Assembly (NCBI GenBank): GCA_949296575.1
Contig: CASFPE010000029.1
Span: forward strand, 62,001-126,000
Length of the DNA stretch: 64,000 nt
From: an uncultured Bacteroides sp.
GTDB taxonomy: Bacteria > Bacteroidota > Bacteroidia > Bacteroidales > Bacteroidaceae
Direction: 5' to 3'
In this document: positions 17,401 through 26,942 of the stretch, piece by piece
Layout of the letters: the number at the start of each line of letters is the position of its first letter
Numbering within the stretch: position 1 is the stretch's first letter
Position numbers and translations under genes: made by a program
The notes under the pieces: generated by a model
Databases searched by the model: none
What the model saw: the letters and a program-made list of their open reading frames with translations, nothing else
Told to the model about the DNA's origin: nothing

Positions 17401-18237
17401 ATGTCAAGAACAACTTTTGAAACATTATTGGAAGCTGGATGCCATTTCGGGCATCTCAGGAGAAAATGGAATCCGGCGATGGCGCCATATATATTTATGG
17501 AACGCAACGGAATCCATATCATCGACCTTCATAAAACAGTGGCTAAAGTGGACGAAGCCGCTGACGCTTTGAAGCAAATTGCGAAATCAGGAAAGAGAAT
17601 CCTGTTTGTTGCTACTAAAAAACAAGCAAAACAGATTGTTGCTGAGAAAGCTGCATCTGTAAACATGCCTTATGTTATTGAACGTTGGCCGGGTGGCATG
17701 TTGACGAATTTCCCGACTATCCGTAAGGCTGTGAAGAAAATGTCGACAATCGACAAATTGACAAATGATGGCACTTTTGCCAATCTCTCTAAGAGAGAAA
17801 TCCTTCAGATATCACGTCAACGCGCAAAGCTGGAGAAGAACCTCGGCTCTATTGCTGATTTGACGCGTTTGCCTTCTGCCTTGTTTGTGGTAGATGTCAT
17901 GAAAGAAAACATTGCAGTGCGCGAGGCAAACCGTTTGGGCATCCCTGTCTTTGCCATGGTGGATACTAATTCCGACCCCACGAATGTGGATTTTGTCATT
18001 CCGGCTAATGACGATGCCACGAAATCCATAGAGGTGATTTTGGATGCATGCTGTGCAGCTATTGCCGAGGGACTGGAGGAAAGAAAGGCGGAAAAGGTTG
18101 ACACGGAGGCGGCTGGAGAGGCTCCGGCCATGAAAGGAAAGAGAAAGTCTTCGAAAGCACGCATGGACAAGGCTGAGGAAGAAGCAATAAATGCTTCTAA
18201 GGCTGCTGCTTTCATGGAAGAAGACGAGGAAGCTTGA
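17401..18237 (+). CDS. rpsB: 30S ribosomal protein S2
   Basis: 278 residues. S2 signatures are LLEAGCHFGHLRRKWNPAMAPYIF at the start and NRLGIPVFAMVDTNSDP near residue 180. The C-terminal 45 residues are a lysine/glutamate-rich extension, common in this phylum and longer than in E. coli S2. Needed for late small-subunit assembly. It precedes tsf, the classic pairing, with a hairpin between them. Confidence 0.97.
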   Translation: MSRTTFETLLEAGCHFGHLRRKWNPAMAPYIFMERNGIHIIDLHKTVAKVDEAADALKQIAKSGKRILFVATKKQAKQIVAEKAASVNMPYVIERWPGGMLTNFPTIRKAVKKMSTIDKLTNDGTFANLSKREILQISRQRAKLEKNLGSIADLTRLPSALFVVDVMKENIAVREANRLGIPVFAMVDTNSDPTNVDFVIPANDDATKSIEVILDACCAAIAEGLEERKAEKVDTEAAGEAPAMKGKRKSSKARMDKAEEEAINASKAAAFMEEDEEA

Positions 18238-18259
18238 AAAAAATTAAAGAGAGCTGCAG

Positions 18260-18293
18260 GCTAAAAGACGGAAGAAAGCGTCCGTCTTTTGGC
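18260..18293 (+). terminator. hairpin between rpsB and tsf (terminator or attenuator)
   Basis: A 13-bp stem (one G-U pair) of GCTAAAAGACGGA (18260-18272) with TCCGTCTTTTGGC (18281-18293), loop 8 nt. It could lower read-through into tsf. The following T-run is short (TTTC), so termination is likely partial. Confidence 0.6.
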
Positions 18294-18348
18294 TTTCAAC
18301 TCTCAATTTGTTTTGAAAACATTTTTAACCAATAATAACTGAAGATTT

Positions 18349-19173
18349 ATGGCTGTTAGTATGGCTGATATCACCAAGCTCCGCAAAATGACGGGTGCTG
18401 GCATGATGGATTGCAAAAATGCGCTGAACGATGCGGAAGGCGATTTTGATAAGGCAATGAAAATTATCCGTGAGAAAGGGCAGGCTGTGGCTGCAAAACG
18501 TTCTGACCGCGATGCGTCGGAAGGATGTGTCCTTGCTAAAGTGGATAATGGATTTGGCGCAATGATCGCGTTGAAGTGTGAAACGGACTTTGTGGCAAAG
18601 AATGAAGATTTTGTGAAGCTTGCTCATGAAATATTGGATGCCGCTGTGGCCAACCGTTGCAAAACGTTGGATGAGGTCAAGAATTTGCCATTGGGCGACA
18701 CAACTGTGAATCAGGCAGTCATCGACAGAAGTGGCATCACAGGAGAAAAAATGGAATTGGATGGTTATATGACAGTGGAAGGCCCTTCCATTTCCGTATA
18801 CAACCATCAGAACAAGAATTTCCTTTGCACGTTGGTAGTGTTGAACAAGGTGGTCGACCCCAAAGTAGGACATGAAGTGGCTATGCAGGTGGCAGCCATG
18901 AATCCTATTGCTATTGACGAAAATGATGTTCCGGCAGATGTGCTTGCAAAAGAAAAGGAAATTGCTGCCGACAAAGCTCGTCAGGAAGGCAAACCTGAGA
19001 ATATGATTGAAAAGATTGCAATGGGGCGTATCGGCAAGTTTTATAAGGAAGTCTGCTTGCTGAAGCAAGAATACATCCAAGATGCAAAACTGACTGTTGC
19101 TGATTTCTTGAAACAGGCCGATAAGGAACTGACAGTGGTGGCTTTCAAACGTTTTACTTTGAGGGCTGAATAA
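18349..19173 (+). CDS. tsf: elongation factor Ts
   Basis: 274 residues. The N-terminal UBA-like domain carries the EF-Ts signature KLRKMTGAGMMDCKNAL (about 7-23). Two core subdomains follow with ALKCETDFVAKNEDFV (about 75-90). It releases GDP from EF-Tu in the cytoplasm. The start at 18349 (MAVSMADITKLRKMTG) keeps a short extension; a second ATG four codons on is possible. Confidence 0.97.
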   Translation: MAVSMADITKLRKMTGAGMMDCKNALNDAEGDFDKAMKIIREKGQAVAAKRSDRDASEGCVLAKVDNGFGAMIALKCETDFVAKNEDFVKLAHEILDAAVANRCKTLDEVKNLPLGDTTVNQAVIDRSGITGEKMELDGYMTVEGPSISVYNHQNKNFLCTLVVLNKVVDPKVGHEVAMQVAAMNPIAIDENDVPADVLAKEKEIAADKARQEGKPENMIEKIAMGRIGKFYKEVCLLKQEYIQDAKLTVADFLKQADKELTVVAFKRFTLRAE

Positions 19174-19201
19174 GGTTCCGATTTGCAGAAGGGTTATAGA
19201 G

Positions 19202-19234
19202 AGTCCGCACATCTCATATTGGGGAGTGCGGACT
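19202..19234. terminator. bidirectional terminator between tsf and the SUI1-like gene
   Basis: A 9-bp perfect stem AGTCCGCAC (19202-19210) / GTGCGGACT (19226-19234), flanked by T-rich sequence on the tsf side. It touches the stop codon of the convergent gene, so both transcripts can end here. Confidence 0.75.
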
Positions 19235-19575
19235 TATTTTGTTTGGATGTAGCCTTCCTTTTTAAGCAGGCTGACCACCTTTTCTTTGAATTCTCCTTGG
19301 ATAAGGATGAGGCCGTCTTTGCTGCTTCCGCCAACCCCGCATTGCGTTTTCAGCATCTTGCCTAACTCTTTCAAATCATCGTCGGAACCTTTGAAGCCGG
19401 ATACGAGGGTTACCGTTTTGCCTCCCCTGTTTTTCCGCTCAATGGACACGCGGAGCTTCTGTTCGGCTTTCGGGAGGTTTTCTACGGGTTCGTTTTCATC
19501 TTCTTTTTCGTACTGAAATTCTGGGTTAGTAGAATAAACCACGTTCAAACGTTTTTTCCAGTCATTGTGTTTCAT
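19234..19575 (-). CDS. SUI1/eIF1-like translation factor
   Basis: 113 residues from the ATG at 19575 (MKHNDWKKRLNVVYSTNP). The C-terminal two-thirds form a SUI1/YciH fold: LRVSIERKNRGGKTVTLVSGFKG, then LKTQCGVGGSSKDGLILIQGEFKEKV. The family is the bacterial counterpart of eIF1. Its bacterial role is not settled but is thought to concern start-codon or initiation fidelity. An upstream ATG at 19626 would add 17 poorly conserved residues. Convergent with tsf. Confidence 0.88.
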   Translation of the reverse strand: MKHNDWKKRLNVVYSTNPEFQYEKEDENEPVENLPKAEQKLRVSIERKNRGGKTVTLVSGFKGSDDDLKELGKMLKTQCGVGGSSKDGLILIQGEFKEKVVSLLKKEGYIQTK

Positions 19576-19684
19576 CTGCACATAATTATCGTTATCCAAA
19601 GATAAAGAAGAATGGCGTGGCGGCAAAAGAATCTTATCTTTCTTGCTTTTGTTTAATCTCTATTAAGCTTTTGTGGGAAAGGAG

Positions 19685-19714
19685 TTGCAGGTTGCAAAAA
19701 AAAAACTACTTTTG
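19685..19714 (+). promoter_or_regulatory. promoter of rex
   Basis: TTG (19685-19687) and TACTTTTG (19707-19714), 19 nt apart. The predicted transcript starts about 20 nt before the rex ATG. Confidence 0.65.
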
Positions 19715-19740
19715 CGTATTACCAAATAACGTACAGAAAT

Positions 19741-20394
19741 ATGAACGGTCACCAGATAAAAGCAATAACCAAAGTGCCTGAACCCACGCTCCGCAGATTG
19801 CCTTGGTATCTTTCAAATGTGAAACTGATGAGGGAGAGAGGAGAGGAATATGTTTCTTCTACTCAGATATCGAAAGAAATCAATATCGATGCTTCACAGA
19901 TTGCGAAAGATTTGTCGTATGTGAATATTTCCGGACGGACGCGGGTGGGTTACAAAACTGACGAATTGATTCATGTGTTGGAGGACTTTTTGGGATTTAC
20001 CAATATACATAAAGCTTTCCTTTTCGGAGTGGGAAGTTTGGGCGGCGCTTTGTTGCATGATTCAGGATTGCGCCATTTCGGGTTGGAAATTGTGGCTGCT
20101 TTTGACGTGAATCCGCTTTTGGTGGGCAAGCAATTGAATGGCATCCCGATTTACCACTCAGATACGTTTTTTGAGAAACGGAAAGAATATGGCGTGAATA
20201 TTGGTGTGCTGACGGTGCCTATCAATATTGCGCAGGAGATTACGGACATGATGGTGGAAGGAGGCATCAAAGCGGTGTGGAACTTTACGCCTTTCAGGAT
20301 ACGTGTGCCGGAAAACATTGTCGTGCAGAATACTTCTTTGTATGCGCATTTGGCAGTTATGTTCAACCGGTTGAATTTTAATCAGATCAAATAA
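19741..20394 (+). CDS. rex: redox-sensing transcriptional repressor Rex
   Basis: 217 residues. The N-terminal winged helix (about 5-80: VPEPTLRRLPWYLSNVKLM, then SSTQISKEINIDASQIAKDLSYV) binds DNA. The Rossmann domain (GVGSLGGALL near 95-105) binds NADH/NAD+, so repression follows the cell's redox ratio. Length and motifs are standard. Its stop overlaps the following hydrolase start by one base (TAATG), so the two are probably co-translated. Targets cannot be read from this window. Confidence 0.93.
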   Translation: MNGHQIKAITKVPEPTLRRLPWYLSNVKLMRERGEEYVSSTQISKEINIDASQIAKDLSYVNISGRTRVGYKTDELIHVLEDFLGFTNIHKAFLFGVGSLGGALLHDSGLRHFGLEIVAAFDVNPLLVGKQLNGIPIYHSDTFFEKRKEYGVNIGVLTVPINIAQEITDMMVEGGIKAVWNFTPFRIRVPENIVVQNTSLYAHLAVMFNRLNFNQIK

Positions 20395-21014
20395 TGAAAA
20401 TATTTGCAATAGGTGCAAATTATGCCAGTGGAAGCAATAAAGAAACTGAAATTTCGTTTCTAAAGCAAGAAGCGCCTGTGGTTTTCATGAAGCCGGATTC
20501 AGCTTTGTTGAAAGATGGGAGACCGTTTTTCATCCCGGATTTTTCGGATGATATTTGTTGTGAAGTGGAAGTAGTGGTGCGTATCTCCCGTTTAGGGAAA
20601 AATATTTCGCCTCGTTTTGCCTATCGTTATTATGACGCATTGACTGTGGGAGTGGATTTTACAGCGAGGGATTTGCTTCGGAAGTTGCAGGCCGCCGGGA
20701 ATCCGTGGGAGATCGCAAAAGGTTTTGACGGGGCAGCTGTGGTGGGGAATTTTGTGCCGATAGAAGCTTTTTCGGACATGCAGTGGATAAATTTTGGTTT
20801 GAAGGTGAATGAAGAATGGGTGCAACAAGGCAGCACATCAAACCTGTTGCTTAAAGTAGATGAACTGATTGCTTGGCTTAGCCGTTTCTATACGCTGAAA
20901 ATGGGCGACCTGCTTTTTACGGGAGCGCCGTCGATGGTGGGGCCGGTTTTTGTGGGCCAGCATCTGCAAGGGTATTTGGAAGATAAAAAGCTTTTGGATT
21001 TTTATGTACGATAA
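20394..21014 (+). CDS. fumarylacetoacetate hydrolase-fold protein
   Basis: 206 residues of the FAH superfamily C-terminal domain, which includes acylpyruvases and oxaloacetate tautomerases. The family's metal-site pattern is visible: EVEVVVRI after DDICC, DFTARDLLRKLQ, and KGFDGAAVVGNFVP. The end LKMGDLLFTGAPSMVGPV matches the usual GD-I-TGTP-GVG motif with substitutions. Overlapped by rex by one base. Substrate unknown; oxaloacetate tautomerase or acylpyruvase activity is the likeliest family-wide option. Confidence 0.8.
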   Translation: MKIFAIGANYASGSNKETEISFLKQEAPVVFMKPDSALLKDGRPFFIPDFSDDICCEVEVVVRISRLGKNISPRFAYRYYDALTVGVDFTARDLLRKLQAAGNPWEIAKGFDGAAVVGNFVPIEAFSDMQWINFGLKVNEEWVQQGSTSNLLLKVDELIAWLSRFYTLKMGDLLFTGAPSMVGPVFVGQHLQGYLEDKKLLDFYVR

Positions 21015-21029
21015 TAGTTGTTTTTGATT

Positions 21030-24000
21030 ATGTGTGTTCGCAAATATTTGGTATTGCTTTTATATTTCTTTCTTTCGTTTCCTGTTTTTAGCCAAGATTT
21101 TATTGCTCTGGACTGGGAGCATCCATCACCGGCGTATGAAGGGTTTGAGGTCGTTTCCACGGATATGCCGGGCTTTGCTGGTGCTTTTTATGTAGGAGAA
21201 CCTTACCTCCCTTTTTATATTTGCACGAAGGAAATCGGGAAAAATTATTGCCTCAATGGTTATGAGGCGGTAATTGAATACCCGGAGTTTGCTCCTTTGA
21301 CGCGAAAACAGGTGATGGCATTGGAGAAAGCGGGTGTGCAGTTGCCGGAGTATCCGACGGCCAAGGTGTGTATGTCTGTCACGGCTGGTGAGGGGCTTAT
21401 TTCCGTTTCATTTGTTCCTTTGGTCTATAAAGATGGTGCTTACCAAAAGATAAAATCCTTCAAGTTGTCTTTAAGGGAGCTTGTCCGTCCTTTGCGTGCA
21501 GGCAAGGCAAGAATAAGAACTATGGAAAAAGGATATGTGGCAAACTCTGTCCTAAACGAAGGGAGATGGGTGAAGATTCGCATAAAAGATACCGGCGTTT
21601 ATCAGATAACGAATGCTGAATTGGCGGGCATGGGTTTTTCAGATCCTTCCAAGGTGCGTCTTTATGGCTTTGGCGGGCGCATCCTTTCAGAAAATTTATG
21701 TGACTATGCGGAAGATGATTTGCAAGAAATCCCTTTGTGGCGGGAGAGTGGATCTGTTCTGTTCTATGGCTATGGAACTGTCCGTTGGGAAGAAGAAAAA
21801 GGCTTGTTTGTCCATACCCAGAATCATTATTCCACGTATGGTTGTTACTTTTTGACGGAATCGGATGAACCCCCTATGGCTTTTCCGCAAATACCATCTG
21901 TGGATAGCAGCGATGCATTGATAGTGAATACTTTCCCGGATTATGCCTTGCATGAAAAAGACGCTTATGCGTGGATGGAAGGCGGCAGGCGGTTGTTTGA
22001 TGATTATGACTATCGGAATGGGAACACGCAATCTTATACGTTTGACGGTTTGACAGGAATCACAGATGATAATGGGACGGTGACAGTCTCTTTCTCTGCT
22101 AATAGCATGTCTGCGGCAACTACAGTGGAGGCTTCAGTGAATGGGCAGGAGTTGCCGGGCGATTTGATAGTCTCAACCCCGGGCAGCACATATGCGGTGG
22201 CTTCCGCCGCAGAGAAGAATTTTGCTTGGCGGGGAACTAAGAATGAACGGTCGATAGTGACTTTGAAGCATGTGCGTAGCAGCGATGTATCTGGCCGTTT
22301 GGATTATATCCGCTTGAATTATACCCGGCGGTTGGCGTTGTATGGTTCGGCTACGTCTTTCCGTTCTTTGGAAGACGGGAATGTAACGTTTTCCATTGAT
22401 GGCGCAGATGCGAATACTTGTGTATGGCGTGTTTCCGGCAGTGAAGGTTACGGGCAGATGATGGGTGATTTGTCAGGCAACACTTATTCGTTTTCTTGCA
22501 ATAATGAAATGCACGATGAATATGTTGTGGTCAATCCAAAAGGGCGTTTTAATGCTGTAGAAGTAGTAGGTGAGATTCCAAACCAAAATCTGCATGCATT
22601 GGCTGATGTCGATATGGTGATTATCACGACTCCCAATGCCGATTTCATAAAGCAAGCGCAACGTTTGGCCGATGCGCACGAAGAACATGATGGTTTGAAG
22701 AGCGCAGTGGTCACATCTGAACAAGTGTACAATGAGTTTTCTTCTGGGACACCAGATGCGACTGCTTACCGCCGCTTCATGCGGATGTTGTATGACAAGG
22801 AAGAAGAAGGGCAAGGCATTAAATACCTGCTGTTGTTTGGCGACTGTTCGTATGACAACCGCCTGCTGACATCGGCGTGGTCTGTGTATTCGCAGGATGA
22901 TTTCCTTCTGACTTTTGAGTCTAAGAACTCTTTCAGTTCAACGGATTCATATATGTTTGACGATTATTTCGGCATCATGAAGGATTCTATCAACACGGAC
23001 GATGTGCTTTACAATTACCCGGTGGATTTGGGCGTAGGGCGCATCCCTGTACGCACTAATATTGAAGCGAAAAATGTGGTTGATATGTTGATTGCCTATA
23101 TGAACAATGAGGAAGTGGGGCCATGGAAGAATACAGTGGCTTTCCTTGGAGATGACGGCAAGAACAATAGGAGCGCTTCTTCCCCTGAAGGCAATATTCA
23201 CATGGAGCAGGCAGATGCTTTGGCTGGGCGTGCTGTGGAATGCAACCCGTCCTTGTTGGTAAAGAAGGTGCATTGGGATGCCTATAAAATGGAAGTGTCG
23301 GCCACGGGCGATGCTTATCCTGCTGTGGAGGAGCAGGTGCAGAACCTGTTCAGGAACGGGATGCTGTTTTTCAATTACACGGGGCACGGCTCTGCGTCGG
23401 CTATCTCGGATGAATATGTGATTACAACGGCCAGCATAGACAAGTTGGTTACCAGCAAACGGCCGTTTTGGTTTACGGCGGCTTGTGATATCACGCCGGT
23501 CGACAGGAATGCCACTTCCATAGGCGAGATGGCTTTCTTGAAGGGTGCGGCTATTGGCTTGATGAGTACGGCACGCACGGTGTTCCCGTATGCGAATTGC
23601 AGGATGGATTCGGTGTTTATCCGCCATTTGTTCACCAAGACAGACGAGGGGTATTTGCGCCTTGGCGACGTGGTGCGGAAAACAAGGACGCACTTGTCGT
23701 TAACGGGGCCTTCTACGAATAACTTGCAGTTTGTCTTTATCGGCGACCCTGCGTTGCGCCTGTCTATTCCTGATTACCGGGTGGTAGTGGATGAGTTCAA
23801 CGGCCAGGTTGTGGAGGGTGTGGACGATTTGCCTTTGATTAAGGCCGGAGGGATTGTGACAGTGAAAGGGCATGTGGAAGATGCGGACGGCAATCCCGTG
23901 CCGGGCTTTTTCGGCACGGTCTATCCTACCGTGTTGGACAGCGAGGAGAAAGTGGTGACTTACAACAACAACGGTTTGGCTCCTGAGCCTTTTGAATACT

Positions 24001-24869
24001 ACGACCGCACGAATACCATCTATTCCGGCAGCGACTCGATACGGGCCGGTTCTTTTGAATTCCAATTCCCCGTGCCGATGGACATCAACTATTCGGACGA
24101 GGAGGGGCTGTTGAACCTCTATGCCGTGAACGCAGACCACACCGTTGAGGGGCAGGGCAACTTCACCGGCTTCTTGGTGGGGCAGACGGAGGACGGCGCG
24201 ATGGACACGGACTCCGTGGGGCCGAAGATTACCCTTTACCTGAACACGCCCGACTTCGTGGACGGCGCACGGGTGAACCCGTCGCCCTACCTGATTGCGG
24301 AACTGGAGGATGAGGACGGCATCAATGCCACAGGAAGCGGCATCGGCCACGACATCATTGCCATGATTGACAACTCGCCGATGTACACCTATGTGCTGAA
24401 TGATTACTACACCCCGGTGTTCGGCGATTACACGAGAGGCACGGTGCGCTACAATCTGCCTGCATTGCCTGAGGGCAAACACCAGCTGTTGTTCCGCGCA
24501 TGGGACATCAAGAACAATTCCTCGACCCAAATCGTGGACTTCGAGGTTGTGGACGGCCTGGTGGTCAGCTTGGACATCACTTGCACCAACAGCCCGGCCA
24601 CTGACCATACCATGTTCATCCTGACCCATGACCGCCCGTATGCAGAGGTGGATGTCACTATATCGGTGTATGACTATGCCGGGCGCGTGCTGTGGACGCA
24701 CCAGGAGTCGGGCATGGCCGAAGGGAACTATTACTACGTGGACTGGGACTTGAAGACCAACAGCGGCCAGCCGCTTGTGCCGGGCATCTACCTGTACCGG
24801 GCCACCATCTCCTCCGGCGGGAGCAAGGAAAGCACGCAGTCGAGAAAAATAGTCGTCGTAGGGCAATAA
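21030..24869 (+). CDS. porU: type IX secretion sortase PorU (C25 gingipain-like)
   Basis: 1279 residues from the ATG at 21030; an upstream TTG at 21018 is less likely. Signal peptide about 1-22 (YLVLLLYFFLSFPVFSQ). The C25 cysteine peptidase domain contains the catalytic dyad in NYTGHGS (His786) and TAACDITP (Cys819). The C-terminal region ends in a beta domain of the type IX sorting kind (PGIYLYRATISSGG... KIVVVGQ). PorU works at the outer-membrane surface with PorV, cutting sorting domains off cargo and attaching cargo to A-LPS in studied species. porV follows 50 nt later. GC content rises sharply in the last third, from about 23.8-24.1 kb onward. Confidence 0.92.
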   Translation: MCVRKYLVLLLYFFLSFPVFSQDFIALDWEHPSPAYEGFEVVSTDMPGFAGAFYVGEPYLPFYICTKEIGKNYCLNGYEAVIEYPEFAPLTRKQVMALEKAGVQLPEYPTAKVCMSVTAGEGLISVSFVPLVYKDGAYQKIKSFKLSLRELVRPLRAGKARIRTMEKGYVANSVLNEGRWVKIRIKDTGVYQITNAELAGMGFSDPSKVRLYGFGGRILSENLCDYAEDDLQEIPLWRESGSVLFYGYGTVRWEEEKGLFVHTQNHYSTYGCYFLTESDEPPMAFPQIPSVDSSDALIVNTFPDYALHEKDAYAWMEGGRRLFDDYDYRNGNTQSYTFDGLTGITDDNGTVTVSFSANSMSAATTVEASVNGQELPGDLIVSTPGSTYAVASAAEKNFAWRGTKNERSIVTLKHVRSSDVSGRLDYIRLNYTRRLALYGSATSFRSLEDGNVTFSIDGADANTCVWRVSGSEGYGQMMGDLSGNTYSFSCNNEMHDEYVVVNPKGRFNAVEVVGEIPNQNLHALADVDMVIITTPNADFIKQAQRLADAHEEHDGLKSAVVTSEQVYNEFSSGTPDATAYRRFMRMLYDKEEEGQGIKYLLLFGDCSYDNRLLTSAWSVYSQDDFLLTFESKNSFSSTDSYMFDDYFGIMKDSINTDDVLYNYPVDLGVGRIPVRTNIEAKNVVDMLIAYMNNEEVGPWKNTVAFLGDDGKNNRSASSPEGNIHMEQADALAGRAVECNPSLLVKKVHWDAYKMEVSATGDAYPAVEEQVQNLFRNGMLFFNYTGHGSASAISDEYVITTASIDKLVTSKRPFWFTAACDITPVDRNATSIGEMAFLKGAAIGLMSTARTVFPYANCRMDSVFIRHLFTKTDEGYLRLGDVVRKTRTHLSLTGPSTNNLQFVFIGDPALRLSIPDYRVVVDEFNGQVVEGVDDLPLIKAGGIVTVKGHVEDADGNPVPGFFGTVYPTVLDSEEKVVTYNNNGLAPEPFEYYDRTNTIYSGSDSIRAGSFEFQFPVPMDINYSDEEGLLNLYAVNADHTVEGQGNFTGFLVGQTEDGAMDTDSVGPKITLYLNTPDFVDGARVNPSPYLIAELEDEDGINATGSGIGHDIIAMIDNSPMYTYVLNDYYTPVFGDYTRGTVRYNLPALPEGKHQLLFRAWDIKNNSSTQIVDFEVVDGLVVSLDITCTNSPATDHTMFILTHDRPYAEVDVTISVYDYAGRVLWTHQESGMAEGNYYYVDWDLKTNSGQPLVPGIYLYRATISSGGSKESTQSRKIVVVGQ

Positions 24870-24919
24870 TCCGCCGCCAACAGAGTTTATTAGTGAGAAC
24901 AAGATAATACAGATACCGC

Positions 24920-26095
24920 ATGAAGAAGACAATGATAATCGCGGCCGCTGCCTTGATGTGCCTTGCGCAGGGGGCGGGAGCGCAGGAAGTGAAGGACCAG
25001 TTCAACCCCGTGAACACCGGGGTCAACTCGTTGGGCATCGCGCCCGATGCCCGTGGAGGCGGCTTGGCCGACGTGGGCGCGGCCACCGAACCCGACGTGA
25101 ACTCGCAGTACTGGAACCCTGCCAAATACCCCTTCACCATCAGCAGGGCGGGGCTGTCCATCTCCTACACCCCGTGGCTGCGGAAACTGGTGAACGATAT
25201 CGACCTGGCCTACGTGGCAGGCTACATCCGCCTCGGCGACTACCAGGCCATCAGCGCCTCCCTTCGCTACTTCTCGTTGGGCGAGGTGCCGATGACCGAC
25301 GGCGAGGGCAACAACCAGGGTTCCATCAAGCCTTACGAGATGGCGGTGGACGTGGCCTATTCCCGCATGCTGTCGGAGCGGTTCTCGGCCGCCGTGGCTT
25401 TGCGCTACATCTTCTCCGACTTGGCGTACCGGCAGGACGATGACACTTCGCCCGGCAACGCCTTTGCCGCCGACATCGCCCTCTACTACAACAACTATGT
25501 CATCATGGGGCAGCGGGAGTGCCTCCTTGCCTTCGGGTTGAACCTCTCCAACATCGGCAGCAAGATATCCTACGACAGCGGGGCCACCAGCGCCTTCCTG
25601 CCCACCAACTTCCGGCTGGGCGGTTCGTTGCTCATCCCCATCAACGAATACAACACTTTCGCCATCATGGCGGACATCAACAAGCTGATGGTGCCCACCG
25701 TGCCGCAGCAACGCGACGGTGAACCGGATGTGGACTACCAGGACCGCCTCCAGAGGGAGTATTTCGACCAGTCGCCCATTAAGGGGATATTCAAGTCGTG
25801 GAGCGACGCGCCCGGCGGCCTGAAGGAGGAGTTGCAGGAGATACAGGTGTCGGCGGGCTTCGAGTACATGTACAACAACCAGTTCTCCGTGCGCGCGGGC
25901 TACCACCACGAGTCGCCCAACAAGGGGAACCGCAAGTACTTCACCGTGGGCGCGGGCTTCCGCATGAGCGTCTTCTCGCTGGATGCGGCCTATCTGGTGT
26001 CCACCGCCCAGAGCAACCCGCTGGACCAGACGTTGCGCTTCTCGCTGGCGTTCGACATGGACGGCATCCGCGACCTGTTCGGGAGGAGGCGTTGA
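24920..26095 (+). CDS. porV: type IX secretion outer-membrane protein PorV
   Basis: 391 residues. Signal peptide about 1-22 ([19 protein letters not shown]). The mature protein starts with the PorV/PorQ-type [24 protein letters not shown] and continues as a FadL-like outer-membrane beta barrel with many alternating aromatic strands. It shuttles cargo from the translocon to PorU. Arrangement porU-porV-ispF; the stop is 2 nt before the ispF ATG. Much more GC-rich than the 5' part of porU. Confidence 0.92.
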   Translation: MKKTMIIAAAALMCLAQGAGAQEVKDQFNPVNTGVNSLGIAPDARGGGLADVGAATEPDVNSQYWNPAKYPFTISRAGLSISYTPWLRKLVNDIDLAYVAGYIRLGDYQAISASLRYFSLGEVPMTDGEGNNQGSIKPYEMAVDVAYSRMLSERFSAAVALRYIFSDLAYRQDDDTSPGNAFAADIALYYNNYVIMGQRECLLAFGLNLSNIGSKISYDSGATSAFLPTNFRLGGSLLIPINEYNTFAIMADINKLMVPTVPQQRDGEPDVDYQDRLQREYFDQSPIKGIFKSWSDAPGGLKEELQEIQVSAGFEYMYNNQFSVRAGYHHESPNKGNRKYFTVGAGFRMSVFSLDAAYLVSTAQSNPLDQTLRFSLAFDMDGIRDLFGRRR

Positions 26096-26097
26096 CC

Positions 26098-26577
26098 ATG
26101 AAAGTGAGGGTAGGGTTGGGATACGACGTTCACGCCCTCGTGGAGGGCCGCGAACTGTGGCTGGGCGGCATCCGCCTGGAGCATGACCGGGGGCTGCTGG
26201 GGCATTCCGATGCCGACGTGCTGATACATGCCGTGTGCGACGCCTTGCTGGGCGCCGCCAATCTGCGCGACATCGGCTTCCACTTTCCCGACTCCGACCC
26301 CGCCTACAAGGGGGCGGACAGCAAGCTGCTCCTGCGCGAGACGGCGCGCCTCGTGCGCCGCGCGGGCTACGAGGTGGGCAATGTGGACGCCACCGTGTGC
26401 GCCCAGCGGCCCAAGCTGAAGGACCGCATCCCCGACATGCAGCGGGCGATGGCCCAGGCGATGGGCATCCCCGAAAGCGACATCTCCATCAAGGCCACCA
26501 CCACCGAGCGCCTTGGCTTCACCGGGCGCGAGGAGGGCATCTCCGCCTGCGCCGTGGCCCTGCTCACCCGCGAGTGA
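26098..26577 (+). CDS. ispF: 2-C-methyl-D-erythritol 2,4-cyclodiphosphate synthase
   Basis: 159 residues. It catalyses the cyclisation step of the MEP isoprenoid pathway as a trimer with a zinc ion. Zinc ligands expected from the family are present: Asp10 and His12 in GYDVHAL and His44 in [17 protein letters not shown] is at 36-40. The end carries [17 protein letters not shown]. The ATG at 26098 is the only reasonable start, 2 nt behind porV. A long plus-strand frame overlapping this gene and reaching into menA is a GC-rich shadow. Confidence 0.95.
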   Translation: MKVRVGLGYDVHALVEGRELWLGGIRLEHDRGLLGHSDADVLIHAVCDALLGAANLRDIGFHFPDSDPAYKGADSKLLLRETARLVRRAGYEVGNVDATVCAQRPKLKDRIPDMQRAMAQAMGIPESDISIKATTTERLGFTGREEGISACAVALLTRE

Positions 26578-26659
26578 GGGGGAAAGGCGGCATCTGCCCG
26601 CCGCCCCAGCATCCTTTGCTGTTTACTCATAATCAACCTGTTGCGCGTACCGTGCGCTT

Positions 26660-26877
26660 GATACTGTGCGTACCACCAGCATGGTACTGTGCGTACCACC
26701 AGCATGGTACTATGCGTACCACCAGCATGGTACTATGCGTACCACCAGCATGGTACTGCGAGTACCACAGTTATGGTACTGTGAGTACCACAGTTATGGT
26801 ACTGCGAGTACCACAGTTATGGTACTGCAAGTACCACAGTTATGGTACTGCGAGTACCCACGTCATGGTACGGTGCC
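26660..26877. repeat. 23-bp tandem hairpin array, nine units plus a partial tenth
   Basis: Units start exactly every 23 bp from 26660 (26660, 26683, 26706 ... 26844). Each begins with a GGTAC / GTACC inverted repeat. Units 1-4 share the tail CACCAGCAT; units 5-8 share CACAGTTAT and longer GGTACT / AGTACC arms; unit 9 is a variant. Unit 1 begins GA instead of GG. The array lies between the convergent ispF and menA genes. It is not coding (the period is not a multiple of three) and is not a CRISPR (no spacers of normal size). Confidence 0.92.
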
Positions 26878-26942
26878 TTGCTCCGGCGGGGCAGGCAGAT
26901 GCGTTCCCATATGATAAGGTGCGGGGGAGCGGCGGCATTGCC

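Noticed and set aside
26660..26877. CRISPR array
   Set aside because: The period is only 23 bp, units are contiguous with 8-9 nt variable tails instead of unique spacers of 25-40 nt, and no cas gene is near.
26666..26914. 82-codon repeat protein on the plus strand
   Set aside because: The 23-nt units are read in three frames in turn, giving a 23-residue periodic peptide by chance of repetition. No start signal or domain supports it.
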